Assembly (NCBI GenBank): GCA_963850765.1
Contig: CAWKMN010000003.1
Location: 434,001 to 498,000, forward strand
From: CAWKMN01 sp963850765
GTDB lineage: Bacteria > Chloroflexota > Anaerolineae > Aggregatilineales > Aggregatilineaceae
Direction of reading: 5' to 3'
DNA: 64,000 nucleotides
In this document: positions 1 through 8,431 of the stretch, in pieces
Layout of the letters: each line of letters opens with the position of its first letter
How positions within the stretch are numbered: position 1 is the stretch's first letter
The notes under the pieces: generated by a model
The model's database searches: none
Seen by the model: only the letters and a program-made list of their open reading frames with translations
Told to the model about the DNA's origin: nothing
Translations under genes and position numbers: made by a program

Positions 1-316
1 GGTTATCCTCATCGCTCCAGCGTGCGACCAGGAGCCCCAGCCCCAGGCCGAGCAGCAGCGCCAGCCCGATCCCCGCGACGAGAACGAGCCGCCACATCCG
101 GCCGGTGAGATCGCCCACGAACAGATCATCCTCGCCAATGGCCGGATCATAACGCGGCCGCATGCCGCGCTTGGGTTTCTCCTCGACCGGCGGCGGAAGA
201 ACCAGCGGGGTCAGTTCACCCGGCAGCACCGCCCCACAGATCGAACACTTGCGCGCGGACCGTGGCTGCTCCGCGCCGCAGATGGGGCACTGCTGTGTGG
301 ATCGTAACTCGCTCAT
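1..316 (-). CDS. Zinc-ribbon, single-pass membrane protein (3' end outside window)
   Basis: Translating the minus strand from the ATG at 316 gives an open frame to the window edge (105 codons). Residues 10–27 carry two CxxC knuckles (C10, C13, C24, C27), as in a zinc-ribbon. A proline-rich linker follows, then an acidic stretch and one hydrophobic transmembrane segment at about 76–97. The ATG is preceded by an AAGGA-like ribosome site and a TATAAT box 36 bases upstream. The fold suggests a cytoplasmic zinc ribbon tethered to the membrane with an extracytoplasmic C-terminal part that cannot be seen here. In related bacteria this layout often ends in a LysM domain, but that is a guess. Function unknown. 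Confidence 0.75.
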   Translation of the reverse strand, partial: MSELRSTQQCPICGAEQPRSARKCSICGAVLPGELTPLVLPPPVEEKPKRGMRPRYDPAIGEDDLFVGDLTGRMWRLVLVAGIGLALLLGLGLGLLVARWSDEDN

Positions 317-351
317 GCATCCTTCATTGTCATATAATGATAACCCGGCCG

Positions 352-357
352 ATTATA
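352..357 (-). promoter_or_regulatory. Putative -10 box for the zinc-ribbon gene
   Basis: The minus strand reads TATAAT here, in the context TGCTATAAT, an extended -10. It lies 36 bases before the ATG at 316. No good -35 hexamer is visible 17 bases upstream. Confidence 0.45.
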
Positions 358-514
358 GCAGGGCTGCGCGACTTAGCCAGACCCGCTCACCCCACGCTTG
401 CCGGACGTGATCCGCGCGGGCTGGGGGATATTCTGTTCCTTTTTGCCCAGTGTTGTGTTACCATTCACGCGATAATCTGAATAAACGCAACACGACGAGA
501 AAGGTTCGCCCACT

Positions 515-1618
515 ATGCGCGTTGTCACTAACCAGGCGCTGCTTGATCGGTATCGCAGAATCTCGCACGTCCTGTTCTTTATCAGCCTGGCCGGGATGGG
601 GATCGGGTTCTTCTTCACCTGGACATCCAGCCCGGATTCGAATGCCAATCAGTTAAGCTGTCTGATCCTGCCAGTCCTGCTGCTCATGACACTGACCTCG
701 GTTCGCATGGCGAACACGTGGATCCGCGAGCCGCGCCCGGTCAATGTGCTCTCCGAAGCGTTCAAAGGGCTGGGCAAAAAGTACACGGTTTTCCACCATG
801 TGCTGCCGGCCCCGCATGTTCTGGTGGGACCTGAAGGGGTGTTCACGCTCAAGACGGTATGGCAGGAGCGCCCGTATCGCGTCCAGGGCAAGAAATGGTA
901 CGGCGACCAGGGGTTGATGCGCAAGCTGAACGGCTATCTGCGCCAGGATCTGATCGGCAACCCGTTTCAGGAAGCCCAGCTTGAAGCGCAGGAAGCCCAG
1001 AAAATCGTGGACAAGATTGCACCCGATTCCGGTGTCGAGGTCCAGCCATTGGTCGTGTTTATCCATCCGAACGCGCAGTTTGAGGCCGAAGATCCGCAGA
1101 TGCCGGTGCTGTATGCCGATTCGAAGAAAAAGCCCTCGCTGCGGGGTTATCTGCGCGACGTCAAGAGCGAGAACCGTCCGACGCTGAGCGACGAGCACCT
1201 GGATAAGATCGACCGGATGTTTGGTCTGGTTACGCGCCAGGACATCAACGAACTGCTGGAAGGGCAGACGCTTGACGAGGTCGCGGACGAGGATCTGGTT
1301 GAAGGGGCGGCTGAGGCTGAACCGGCCGCTGCTGCGTCTGCTGCCGGGGACTCGAAGTTCGGCACGATCATCATCGCGCAGTCCGGCCAGCTTTATTATA
1401 TCGGGACGGCGTCAGACACGGTCGAGGCCGAGCTTGAGAAGCTCCGCGCCGGCGCGCCTCAGGGTGAAATCGAACTGCTGCACAGCTTCGAGACGGCGAA
1501 TCCGTCCAGCACTGAGGCCGCGCTGCGCCGCAAATTCGCGCCGAAACGTCAGAAGGATAACTGGTACGGGCTGAGCCGCAAGGATGTGACGTGGCTTAAA
1601 GCGCGCCGAGACCAGTAA
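515..1618 (+). CDS. Membrane protein with NERD-like domain and C-terminal T5orf172/GIY-YIG-like domain
   Basis: The 367-residue protein has two hydrophobic segments near residues 18–36 and 48–66. A region at about 80–195 resembles the nuclease-related NERD fold (HVLVGPEGVFTLKT, then GKKWYGD). An acidic/alanine-rich linker follows at about 245–280. The C-terminal 80 residues (from GTIIIAQSGQLYYIG to NWYGLSRKDVTWL) have the spacing of the T5orf172/Mug113 relatives of GIY-YIG nucleases: Y-x-G near the start, a conserved E before 'LRRKF', and a WY-x-L end. I infer a membrane-anchored DNA-related protein; catalysis is not assured because an obvious GIY-YIG arginine is not clear. The ATG at 515 has an AGAAAGG site about 10 bases upstream. 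The glycosyltransferase gene follows within 9 bases. Confidence 0.6.
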   Translation: MRVVTNQALLDRYRRISHVLFFISLAGMGIGFFFTWTSSPDSNANQLSCLILPVLLLMTLTSVRMANTWIREPRPVNVLSEAFKGLGKKYTVFHHVLPAPHVLVGPEGVFTLKTVWQERPYRVQGKKWYGDQGLMRKLNGYLRQDLIGNPFQEAQLEAQEAQKIVDKIAPDSGVEVQPLVVFIHPNAQFEAEDPQMPVLYADSKKKPSLRGYLRDVKSENRPTLSDEHLDKIDRMFGLVTRQDINELLEGQTLDEVADEDLVEGAAEAEPAAAASAAGDSKFGTIIIAQSGQLYYIGTASDTVEAELEKLRAGAPQGEIELLHSFETANPSSTEAALRRKFAPKRQKDNWYGLSRKDVTWLKARRDQ

Positions 1619-1626
1619 TTGAGAAC

Positions 1627-3499
1627 GTGACACGCTCCACCCCTCAGCTCCCCGCGCGGCTGTGGATTCTGACCGCGCTTTTCGCGCTGGCGTTCGGCCT
1701 GCGTCTGTACCGGCTTGACGCCGTCCCGCTGCGTGGCGACGAGGCGTTCGCCGTGCGCTATTGGGCCGCGCCGCCTGGCGACGTGATCCGGGGCGACTGG
1801 TTCGAGACCGAGCCGCACCCGCTTGGGACGTATTTCGGCTTCTGGGCCTGGAAAAACGCGGCGGGCGACTCCGAGTTCGCCATGCGGTACCTTCCCCTGC
1901 TCGGCAACCTGATCGGTGCGGCCGCCATCGCCGCCCTGGCGCGGCGACTCTTTCACGATCCGCGCGCGGCCTGTCTCGCGGCGCTGTTGTGGGCGGTTAA
2001 TCCCTATCTGATCTGGCACGCGCAGGACGTGCGAAATTACGCGCTGTGGGCGGGATTCAGTCCGCTGGCCATGGGGTTATTTCTGCGCGCCGTCGATCAT
2101 AACCGCCCGCGCGACTGGGCGATCTACGTGCTGGCCGAACTGCTGGCCCTGCACACATTCTTCCTGGAAGCGTTTGTCCTGGTGGCTCAGGGCGCGGTTC
2201 TGCTCCTGCTGCGGCGATCCCGGCCGGTGCTGCGCCGGGCGGTGTTCGCGTGGGCCGTGCTGGCGGTGCTGCTGATCCCCTGGTTCGTGCAGCTTAGCGT
2301 GCTGGCGGGCAGCGGTTATGAAGGAACGACAGAGTCATTCAGCGCGGCGCGGCTGATCGATTGGGTGTTCCCGTCGCTGTTGGTCGGTGACGAACTGGAC
2401 AGCCCGTGGATCGCGCTCTTTTACCTCGCGTGGGTGGCGATTATCGTCGCAGCGAGGGGGCTGAGGCGGGCACAACCGGCAAAACTGCTGATACTCTGGC
2501 TATCGATCCCGGTCGCGCTGTGGCTGGCGGCTGTCACCCGGATGGATATTTTCCACCCGCGCTACCTGATCGGGCTCACGCCGGTGCTGCTGTTGACAAT
2601 GGCCGCGCCGATGGTGCTGCGCCGGGGCGTGAGCCGGTGGGCGGCGTGGACCGGCGGTGCGGTGATTGTGTTGATGGGGCTGAATACGCTGGCCGGGTAT
2701 TACCGCGGGGAGCATCCCAAGGCGGGCGACTGGCCGGCGCTCGCCGCGTACCTGTCCAGCCGCGCGCAACCCGGCGATCTGGTTGTGCAGACGATGGCCG
2801 ATCCTGCGTTTGGCTACTATTACCGCGGCGAAGCGGATGAAACGAGTTCTGATGCCCGGTGTGCCCGTTTCCGCGCAGTTAATCGCGGAAATCAATTTCC
2901 GCCGGACGATCTGGCTGGTGGGCCGCTCCGGGGAAGCGGAACAATACCTGGGCGAACAATGGCAGGAGATCAGCGTTGATGACAGCATCCGCGGGCACCC
3001 GATCCGGCAGTTTCGCCGCTGGGCTGTGTCCCAGGAGGAAATCCAGACGCCACTTGATGTCACGTTTGGCGATCTGGTGCGGCTGCGTGGATTCGCGCTG
3101 CAAGGCCCGGACGACGGGTCGCGCGCGATGACGCTGCTTCTCTATTGGGAGCCGATTCGCGCCAGCGAGACGGAATACACGGTGTTTGTGCATCTGGTCG
3201 GGCCGCCGCGCCCTGACACCGGCAGCCCACTGTGGGATCAGGACGATCATCTGCCGCAGTATGGCGCGTCCGGCACGCTCACCTGGACGGCGGGCGATCT
3301 GCTGCGCGATCCGTATCACCTGCTGGACGATCCCGCTGTGACCCTATTCCCTGCGGAGTACACGATTGAGGTAGGGTTTTACGATCCGGCGACAAATGAT
3401 CGCCTGCCGGTCTTTGACGCGGACGGCACCGAACTGGGGGACAGCTACCCGCTGGTCACGTTGGCGCTGCCCAGGTGCCATGAAAACAAAAACGAATGA
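1627..3499 (+). CDS. Membrane glycosyltransferase, PMT/ArnT (family 39) type; one frameshift near 2840
   Basis: The first 400 residues form a polytopic membrane protein with the family-39 signature: an N-terminal segment followed by LYRLDAVPLRGDEAFAVRYW, whose acidic RGDEA motif lies in the first outer loop, then WHAQDVRNYALW and many further transmembrane segments. Such enzymes move a sugar from a polyprenyl-phosphate donor to proteins or lipids at the outer membrane face. At about 2835–2850 the frame moves by one base: the first frame ends at 2979, while the homologous-looking soluble C-terminal domain (GRSGEAEQYLGEQW onwards) continues in the next frame to 3499. One extra base would explain it. 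Start is GTG at 1627, 9 bases after the preceding gene. The last codons run into an intergenic repeat shared with the convergent lipoprotein gene. Confidence 0.75.
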
Positions 3500-3955
3500 A
3501 CCGAGAGGCACAGAGGACGCGGAGATTTTGAGGGAAAAGAGAGAAAGGGAATATCGCGATATGCCTCTAGTTCGCCGGTCGCCGGGGTGGCTCCGAGGGT
3601 GGCCTCAAGGGTCGGGTCGAGGACGCTGTCTAGCCTGACGTTGAGCGTCTGGCCTTTGGGTAACTGCGTGGTGACACGCTTGGACTCGCAGGTCACAAAA
3701 TCGGGCTGGCGCGGATAGGTGACTTCATAGTGATATTCCTGATCGGGCGTGATGCCGACCGTGATCTCGTGGCCCTCATCGACCGTATACTGCTTGCTGT
3801 TGCCCGTATTGACATTGGTCAGGACAATGGTAGCCATGCCGCACGATGTCTCGTTCGAGAAGCGCAGTTCGGTTTTCTGAGCACAAGCGGTCAGGATCAG
3901 CGGCAGGGCGATAAGCAGTACCGGCACGACGGAATGAGATCGGGCGCTTTTTCAT
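3445..3955 (-). CDS. Small lipoprotein, unknown function; probable N-terminal frameshift
   Basis: The open frame 3927–3445 (160 residues, GTG start) begins with a hydrophobic stretch ending in LILTAC, a lipobox, so the mature protein should be lipid-anchored at the cysteine. The middle (ELRFSNETSCGMATIVLTN to QTLNVRLDS) looks like a small beta-rich domain with two further cysteines. A charged leader MKKRPISFRRAG starts at the ATG at 3955 in the neighbouring frame; joining it to the hydrophobic core by removing one base near 3930 gives a textbook signal peptide. I therefore suspect an extra base there. The last 35 residues are translated intergenic repeat, so the true stop may once have lain earlier. 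No family recognised. Confidence 0.6.
3496..3545. repeat. Intergenic 'gaggcacagaggacgcggag' family repeat, copy 1
   Basis: The plus strand has 'gaggcacagaggacgcggag' followed by an A/G-rich tail. The same core recurs in two units at 11929–12033. This sequence overlaps the 3' ends of both the glycosyltransferase and the convergent lipoprotein frame. It is translated at the end of the lipoprotein as a PLCLSVHS-type peptide, which is typical of this widespread A/G-rich bacterial intergenic repeat. Confidence 0.65.
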
Positions 3956-4021
3956 GCATGTTCCTTCTGGGCGCAAAACTGCCCGGATTATACGGGCGCG
4001 TCAGGCAAATGACAAGGTGGC

Positions 4022-4988
4022 GTGATGGCAGGCGATGAACGAGCGGTCGTGTTTGACGGTGCGCTGCGGGTGATCGGACGCGCGCGGCCGGTGCCGGAGG
4101 CTGACGAGGTGCTGATCCGGCTGCGGTTGGGCGGGATTTGCAGCACCGACCTGGAACTCATGCAGGGCTATAAGCATTTCGCGGGGGTGCTTGGTCATGA
4201 GTTCGTCGGGGACGTGATTGGTGGCCCGCAGGAGTGGATCGGGCGGCGTGTGGTAGGGGAGATCAACGTGGCCTGCGGCGCGTGTGATCTGTGCGCGCGG
4301 GGCATTCCCACGCAGTGCCGCCAGCGGCGCGTATTGGGTATTCTGAACTATGACGGTGCGTTTGCTGACGTGTTCCGGCTGGCGGCGCGTAATCTGCACG
4401 CGGTGCCAGATTCTGTTCCCGATGAAGCGGCGGTCTTCGCGGAGCCGGTTGCGGCGGCATGCCAGATCCTCGAATTCGGCGCACATCCGACCACACGATC
4501 GGGTGATCCTGCTCGGCGCGGGCAAGCTGGGCATGCTGGCGGCACAGGTGCTCGCGCTTGCCGGGTGCGATCTGTCGGTCGTGGTGCGGCGCGAACGGCA
4601 GGCCGATCTGCTGACCGGGTGGGGGATTCGGGCAGTCGAACGCGCGGATCTGCGAGACGGTCTGGCCGATGTGGTGGTAGATTGCACCGGCAACGCGGGC
4701 GGTTTCGCAGACGCGCTGACACTGGTCCGGCCGCGCGGAACGATCGTGCTCAAGAGCACCTACACGGGCATTCCGCAGGCCGATCTGACGCAGATCGTGG
4801 TCGCTGAGATTCGTGTGATCGGCAGCCGGTGCGGGCCGCTGGAGACGGCGCTGCGCCTGCTCGAACAGGGCCGAATCGACGTGCGGCCGCTGATTGATGG
4901 ACGCTACGATCTGGGAGATGCCGTCCAGGCGTTTGAACACGCCGCGCAGCCCGGCGTGCTGAAGGTGCTGCTGGCCGGGCGCTCGTAG
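4022..4988 (+). CDS. Zinc-dependent alcohol/sugar-alcohol dehydrogenase (MDR family); one frameshift near 4485
   Basis: This is a medium-chain dehydrogenase of about 320 residues. The first part shows the catalytic zinc site (GGICSTDLE and GHEFVG) and the structural zinc loop CGACDLCARGIPTQC. Past residue 155 the frame changes by one base; the Rossmann part (HDRVILLGAGKLGMLAAQVLA, VVDCTGNAGGF, PRGTIVLKSTY) continues in the next frame to 4988. A single extra base at about 4480–4495 explains the break. The likely reaction is NAD(P)-dependent oxidation of an alcohol or polyol; the substrate is unknown. Starts GTG at 4022 or ATG at 4025 are both possible. It ends 25 bases from the convergent kinase gene and has no obvious operon partner. 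Confidence 0.8.
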
Positions 4989-5013
4989 TCCAGAGGAACT
5001 CGGTAACGAGGGT

Positions 5014-6255
5014 TCAAACATCTGCCTGGGGCAGGGTGAAGTAGAACGTGGTGCCGCTCCCCATTACGCTTTCCAGGCCCATCTCGCCGCCGTGAGCTTC
5101 CACGATCCGCTTGGCAATCGCCAGGCCCAGCCCGGTGCCGGGGATCGAATCGGCGGTGCTGGCGACGCGGAAGAACTTCTCGAAGATCCGCTCCTGATCC
5201 TCGGGCGTGATGCCGGGACCCGTATCGCGCACGCTGATCAGCAGACTCCGGGGCAGGCGGCCGGAGTTGGTGCCTGCCTTGACGGAACAAACAATCGCGC
5301 CGTGTTCCACGTTGTACTTGATGGCGTTGGTCAGCAGGTTCAGCAAGACCTGCTTGACCTTGTCGCGATCGGCCAGGGTATAGTGCGGCTCGCCGTCGAT
5401 CGTGATGGCGACGTCCCGCTCGGCCGCACGGTAGGAGACCAACAGCGCGCATTCCTCCAACGCGTCACGCAGATCAAAAACCGTGCTGTTCATCCGCGTC
5501 CGGCCCGATTCCAGACGTGCGAGGTCGAGAAAATCGGTCGTCAGTGCCGAGAGGCGTTCGGTTTCTTGCTGGATGGTTGAGATAATCTCCTCGCGCAGAT
5601 CAACGAGCAGATTTGGCCGGTTCAGCAGGGCAGCGCTGGCTTTGAGCGCAGCCAGCGGCGTGCGGAGTTCGTGGACCATCTCCGCGATAAAGTCGCTCTG
5701 ATGGAAGAGGCGCGCATTCTGCACGGCGATCGCCGCCTGATTGGCGAGCGCGGCCAGCGTGTTCACATCGTCCTGGGTCCAGGGCAGATCATCACGTTTG
5801 TTGAGCGCTTCCACGACGCCGATGGTTTTGTTCTGAATATTCATGGGAACGGCCAGCAGGTTGCGCGTGAAGACGTCGGTGTTTTTGTCCACGCCTGGGA
5901 ACCAGCGCGAATCGCGGCGCACGTCCGCGACCAGCAGCGGCTCGCCGTGGGTCGCCACCCATCCGGCCAGACTGCTGTCCATCGGGACGGGGATCGCTTC
6001 CATTTCGGCGCGGCTGAGGTTCGATGCGGCCTCGAAGCGCAGCTCGCCGGAGGACGGGTCCATAAGCAGGATCGATGCTTCCTCGGTGTCGGTCAGTTCG
6101 GTGGCCGCCGCCAGGATGCGCCCTAGCAGGATGCCAAGATCCAGCGTCGAGTTGAGCTGGCGGCTGATCTCCATCAGCCGTTCGTAGCGTGCCATCAACC
6201 GTCGATAGCTCTCGTCCGTCACGTGTTGATCCGACAGAGGATACTCGTCGCTCAT
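5014..6255 (-). CDS. Soluble sensor histidine kinase (GAF–HisKA–HATPase)
   Basis: The 413-residue protein has no membrane segment. A GAF domain spans about 25–185 (QLNSTLDLGILLGRIL to ANQAAIAVQNARLF). The dimerisation/phosphoacceptor helix includes FIAEMVHELRTPLAAL with H195. The ATP-binding domain has LLTNAIKYN (N box), DTGPGI (G1) and GTGLGLAI (G2). It should autophosphorylate in response to a small ligand or redox state sensed by GAF. The ATG overlaps the stop of the upstream Sir2 gene (ATGA), so the two are translationally coupled. No response regulator is adjacent on this operon; the receiver–ParA fusion just upstream is a candidate partner. Confidence 0.9.
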   Translation of the reverse strand: MSDEYPLSDQHVTDESYRRLMARYERLMEISRQLNSTLDLGILLGRILAAATELTDTEEASILLMDPSSGELRFEAASNLSRAEMEAIPVPMDSSLAGWVATHGEPLLVADVRRDSRWFPGVDKNTDVFTRNLLAVPMNIQNKTIGVVEALNKRDDLPWTQDDVNTLAALANQAAIAVQNARLFHQSDFIAEMVHELRTPLAALKASAALLNRPNLLVDLREEIISTIQQETERLSALTTDFLDLARLESGRTRMNSTVFDLRDALEECALLVSYRAAERDVAITIDGEPHYTLADRDKVKQVLLNLLTNAIKYNVEHGAIVCSVKAGTNSGRLPRSLLISVRDTGPGITPEDQERIFEKFFRVASTADSIPGTGLGLAIAKRIVEAHGGEMGLESVMGSGTTFYFTLPQADV

Positions 6256-7025
6256 GGCTCTCCCTTGTTCTCCACAGCAGAAGCGAACAGCGGCAGGACG
6301 TCGGCAACGTCAGCGTGGATGATCACGTCCGCCAGTGAGTTTATCGGGGTATCACTCAGGTTGACAAATATCAGTGACGCGCCCGCGCGCCGGGCAATCA
6401 GCGGCAGGTCGGCAGCGGGATACACTTCGAGCGACGAACCGGCTACCAGCATCAGATCGCACTCGCGCGCGTCACGCTGGGCCGGGAGCAGCGCATGAGC
6501 CGGTAACTGCTCACCATACAGGATCGCATTTGGCTTGAGGATGTGCCCGCAGTCGGGGCAGGTCGGCACGTGATCCAGTTCCAGGAATTCCGCAATCAGC
6601 GGCCCGGCGGGATAGGTGCGGAAGCAGTGGATGCATGTCGCTTCGCGCAGATGCCCATGCAGTTCATACACGGTCTTAGAGCCGGCGCGGCTGTGCAGCA
6701 TGTCGATGTTCTGCGTCGTGATGCTGACCAGCTTGCCGGCGGCCTCCATCCGGGCCAGGGCGAGATGCGCCGGGTTCGGCTGGGCCTCAAAGATCAGGTG
6801 CGCCAGCGGGCGGATCCACTCGTAAAAGCGCCGGGGATCGTGGCGGAATCCATAGATACTGGCGACCTCGGCAGCATCGATCTGAGCCCAGAGCCCGGTT
6901 TGCGGCGTGCGAAAGTCTGGGATGCCCGAAGGCGTACTGATACCCGCGCCGGTCAGGGCGACGACGCGCCGGGCGTGGCGCAGACAATCGATCGCGGCAT
7001 CCAGCAGGTTCATGTCCATGCACAA
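6252..7025 (-). CDS. NAD-dependent protein deacylase, Sir2 family
   Basis: This 257-residue sirtuin shows the NAD-binding motif GAGIS (26–30) and TPSGIPDFR (31–39), the TQNID motif (104–108) and the catalytic histidine in ELHGH (H123). The structural zinc site is C131-x2-C134 and C156-x2-C159. It removes acyl groups from lysines using NAD, releasing nicotinamide and O-acyl-ADP-ribose. Full length for the bacterial family. Starts at 7025, 7019 and 7013 are all ATG; the first is listed. Overlap with the histidine kinase start suggests a two-gene unit linking acylation state or NAD level to signalling, which is an inference. Confidence 0.92.
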   Translation of the reverse strand: MCMDMNLLDAAIDCLRHARRVVALTGAGISTPSGIPDFRTPQTGLWAQIDAAEVASIYGFRHDPRRFYEWIRPLAHLIFEAQPNPAHLALARMEAAGKLVSITTQNIDMLHSRAGSKTVYELHGHLREATCIHCFRTYPAGPLIAEFLELDHVPTCPDCGHILKPNAILYGEQLPAHALLPAQRDARECDLMLVAGSSLEVYPAADLPLIARRAGASLIFVNLSDTPINSLADVIIHADVADVLPLFASAVENKGEP

Positions 7026-7140
7026 GACTATACATCAGATGGCGCGCTTCTGCTGCGAAAAACCGAGGGTTTTGAGAGAAGGGAGGATTCAGGGGCTGCC
7101 CACGACGCCCATTGACCTGCAATCTAGTGCCGGACAGCCC

Positions 7141-8277
7141 TCAGGCTCCCCGGCGGCTGGCGATCTCTTCGGCCAGTTTGCCGAACTGGTTGGCGACAAT
7201 CGAGCTTGGCTGGAAGAGCACGATCGGCAGGCTGGCTTCGGCAGCCTGAAAGGCGAGCTCCGGCGCAGGCGATACTATGGCCGTCATCTCGTGGTTAAGA
7301 AGCTGCTCGGCTTCCTGCCAGGGGATTTGCAGGCTCGACTGAGCGCGATTGACCAGCACGACGCTGATCTGGTTGGCGGCCAGACCAACCTGCTCGATCT
7401 CGTGCAGCAGATCGCGGGCCAGGGCCAGCGCGACCCGATTCGGCTCGACGGCGAGCGTAAGCTGATCGACGTCCTGCGCGAGACGAACCGACAGCCGGTT
7501 CAGCCCGGCCCCAAGATCGAGCACGACGATGCGTGCCAGCGTGCGCAGATGGTGCAGCAGTATCGCTGCCGCGTCGGGCGAGGCGCTGAGAAGGGTCTCC
7601 TTCGGGCGGGCGGACGACAGCAGCATGCGCAAGCCGCTTGTATGCGTCACAAGCTCGTTTTCGACCGCGCGCGCGGTGATCTCGGCGTTGGGTTTGGAGA
7701 GCAGGTTGGCGATCCCGGTGGAGCGGCCAAAGCCCAGCGATAGGCCGAGCGTACTCTGCCCAAAGCGGAAATCGGCCAGGATGGTCGGATCGCTGCGTGC
7801 TAATACCGCGGCGACGTTGACGGCGAGGGTGGTGGTCCCGACGCCGCCCTTCGCGCCCAGAAAGGCCAGGGTGAGTGCATGGTCATTGCTGGGGCGCTGC
7901 TGGGCCGCACTGCGCACCAATACGGCCTTGACGCGCGACGCCAGTTCGGCAGGGTGGGTGGGTTTGGTGAGGTAATCGTCCGCACCGGCTTCAAAGCCGG
8001 CCACCTTATCATCTACCAAAGTCTTGGCGGTGAACATGATGATCGGGATCGTCTGCGTGGAGGGATCATGGCGCAGTCGCCGGCAGACTTCGTACCCGTC
8101 CATGTCCGGCATCATCACGTCGAGGATGATCAGATCGGGCTGGTCGGCGTGGGCACGTCCGAGCGCCTGCTGGCCGTTGTTCGCCGCGACGATCTCGTAG
8201 CCCTGGCGCTGCAACATCATCCCAATGAGTTTCAGACTGTCGATATCATCATCCACAATCAGGATTTTTTCGGACAT
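7141..8277 (-). CDS. Response-regulator receiver fused to MinD/ParA-type ATPase (CpaE-like)
   Basis: Residues 1–120 are a complete receiver: acidic DDD at 9–11, phosphoacceptor D53 in ILDVMMPDMDG, T83 and K105 (TKP). From 137 the protein is a SIMIBI ATPase with the deviant Walker A GAKGGVGTTTL (141–151) and a later VVLDLGAGL (Walker B region). The layout recalls CpaE/TadZ proteins, which localise type IV/Tad pili or polar machines, but here the receiver keeps all its catalytic residues and no tad genes are present. The gene is divergent from the sensor kinase at 8432, the likeliest phosphate donor. The ATP-binding half is diverged toward its end (SPAPELAFQAAEASLPI), as in CpaE. Confidence 0.88.
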   Translation of the reverse strand: MSEKILIVDDDIDSLKLIGMMLQRQGYEIVAANNGQQALGRAHADQPDLIILDVMMPDMDGYEVCRRLRHDPSTQTIPIIMFTAKTLVDDKVAGFEAGADDYLTKPTHPAELASRVKAVLVRSAAQQRPSNDHALTLAFLGAKGGVGTTTLAVNVAAVLARSDPTILADFRFGQSTLGLSLGFGRSTGIANLLSKPNAEITARAVENELVTHTSGLRMLLSSARPKETLLSASPDAAAILLHHLRTLARIVVLDLGAGLNRLSVRLAQDVDQLTLAVEPNRVALALARDLLHEIEQVGLAANQISVVLVNRAQSSLQIPWQEAEQLLNHEMTAIVSPAPELAFQAAEASLPIVLFQPSSIVANQFGKLAEEIASRRGA

Positions 8278-8365
8278 TTAACATCATCACCGCTTGGTTA
8301 GTTGGGGTTAAGGGATTGTTGAGCGAAGTGTAGCACGGTTAATAGGGTGACGCAAGACGGGCGCG

Positions 8366-8394
8366 TTGCTCAGGATATGAGCTGATGCTATAAT
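8366..8394 (+). promoter_or_regulatory. Sigma-70-type promoter for the GAF–PAS kinase
   Basis: TTGCTC at 8366–8371 and TATAAT at 8389–8394 are separated by exactly 17 bases, with TG one base before the -10 (extended -10). It lies about 40 bases before the first ATG of the kinase. Confidence 0.65.
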
Positions 8395-8431
8395 TCGCTC
8401 GTGCCGGAACCTCCGACTCGTGTGATGCAGA

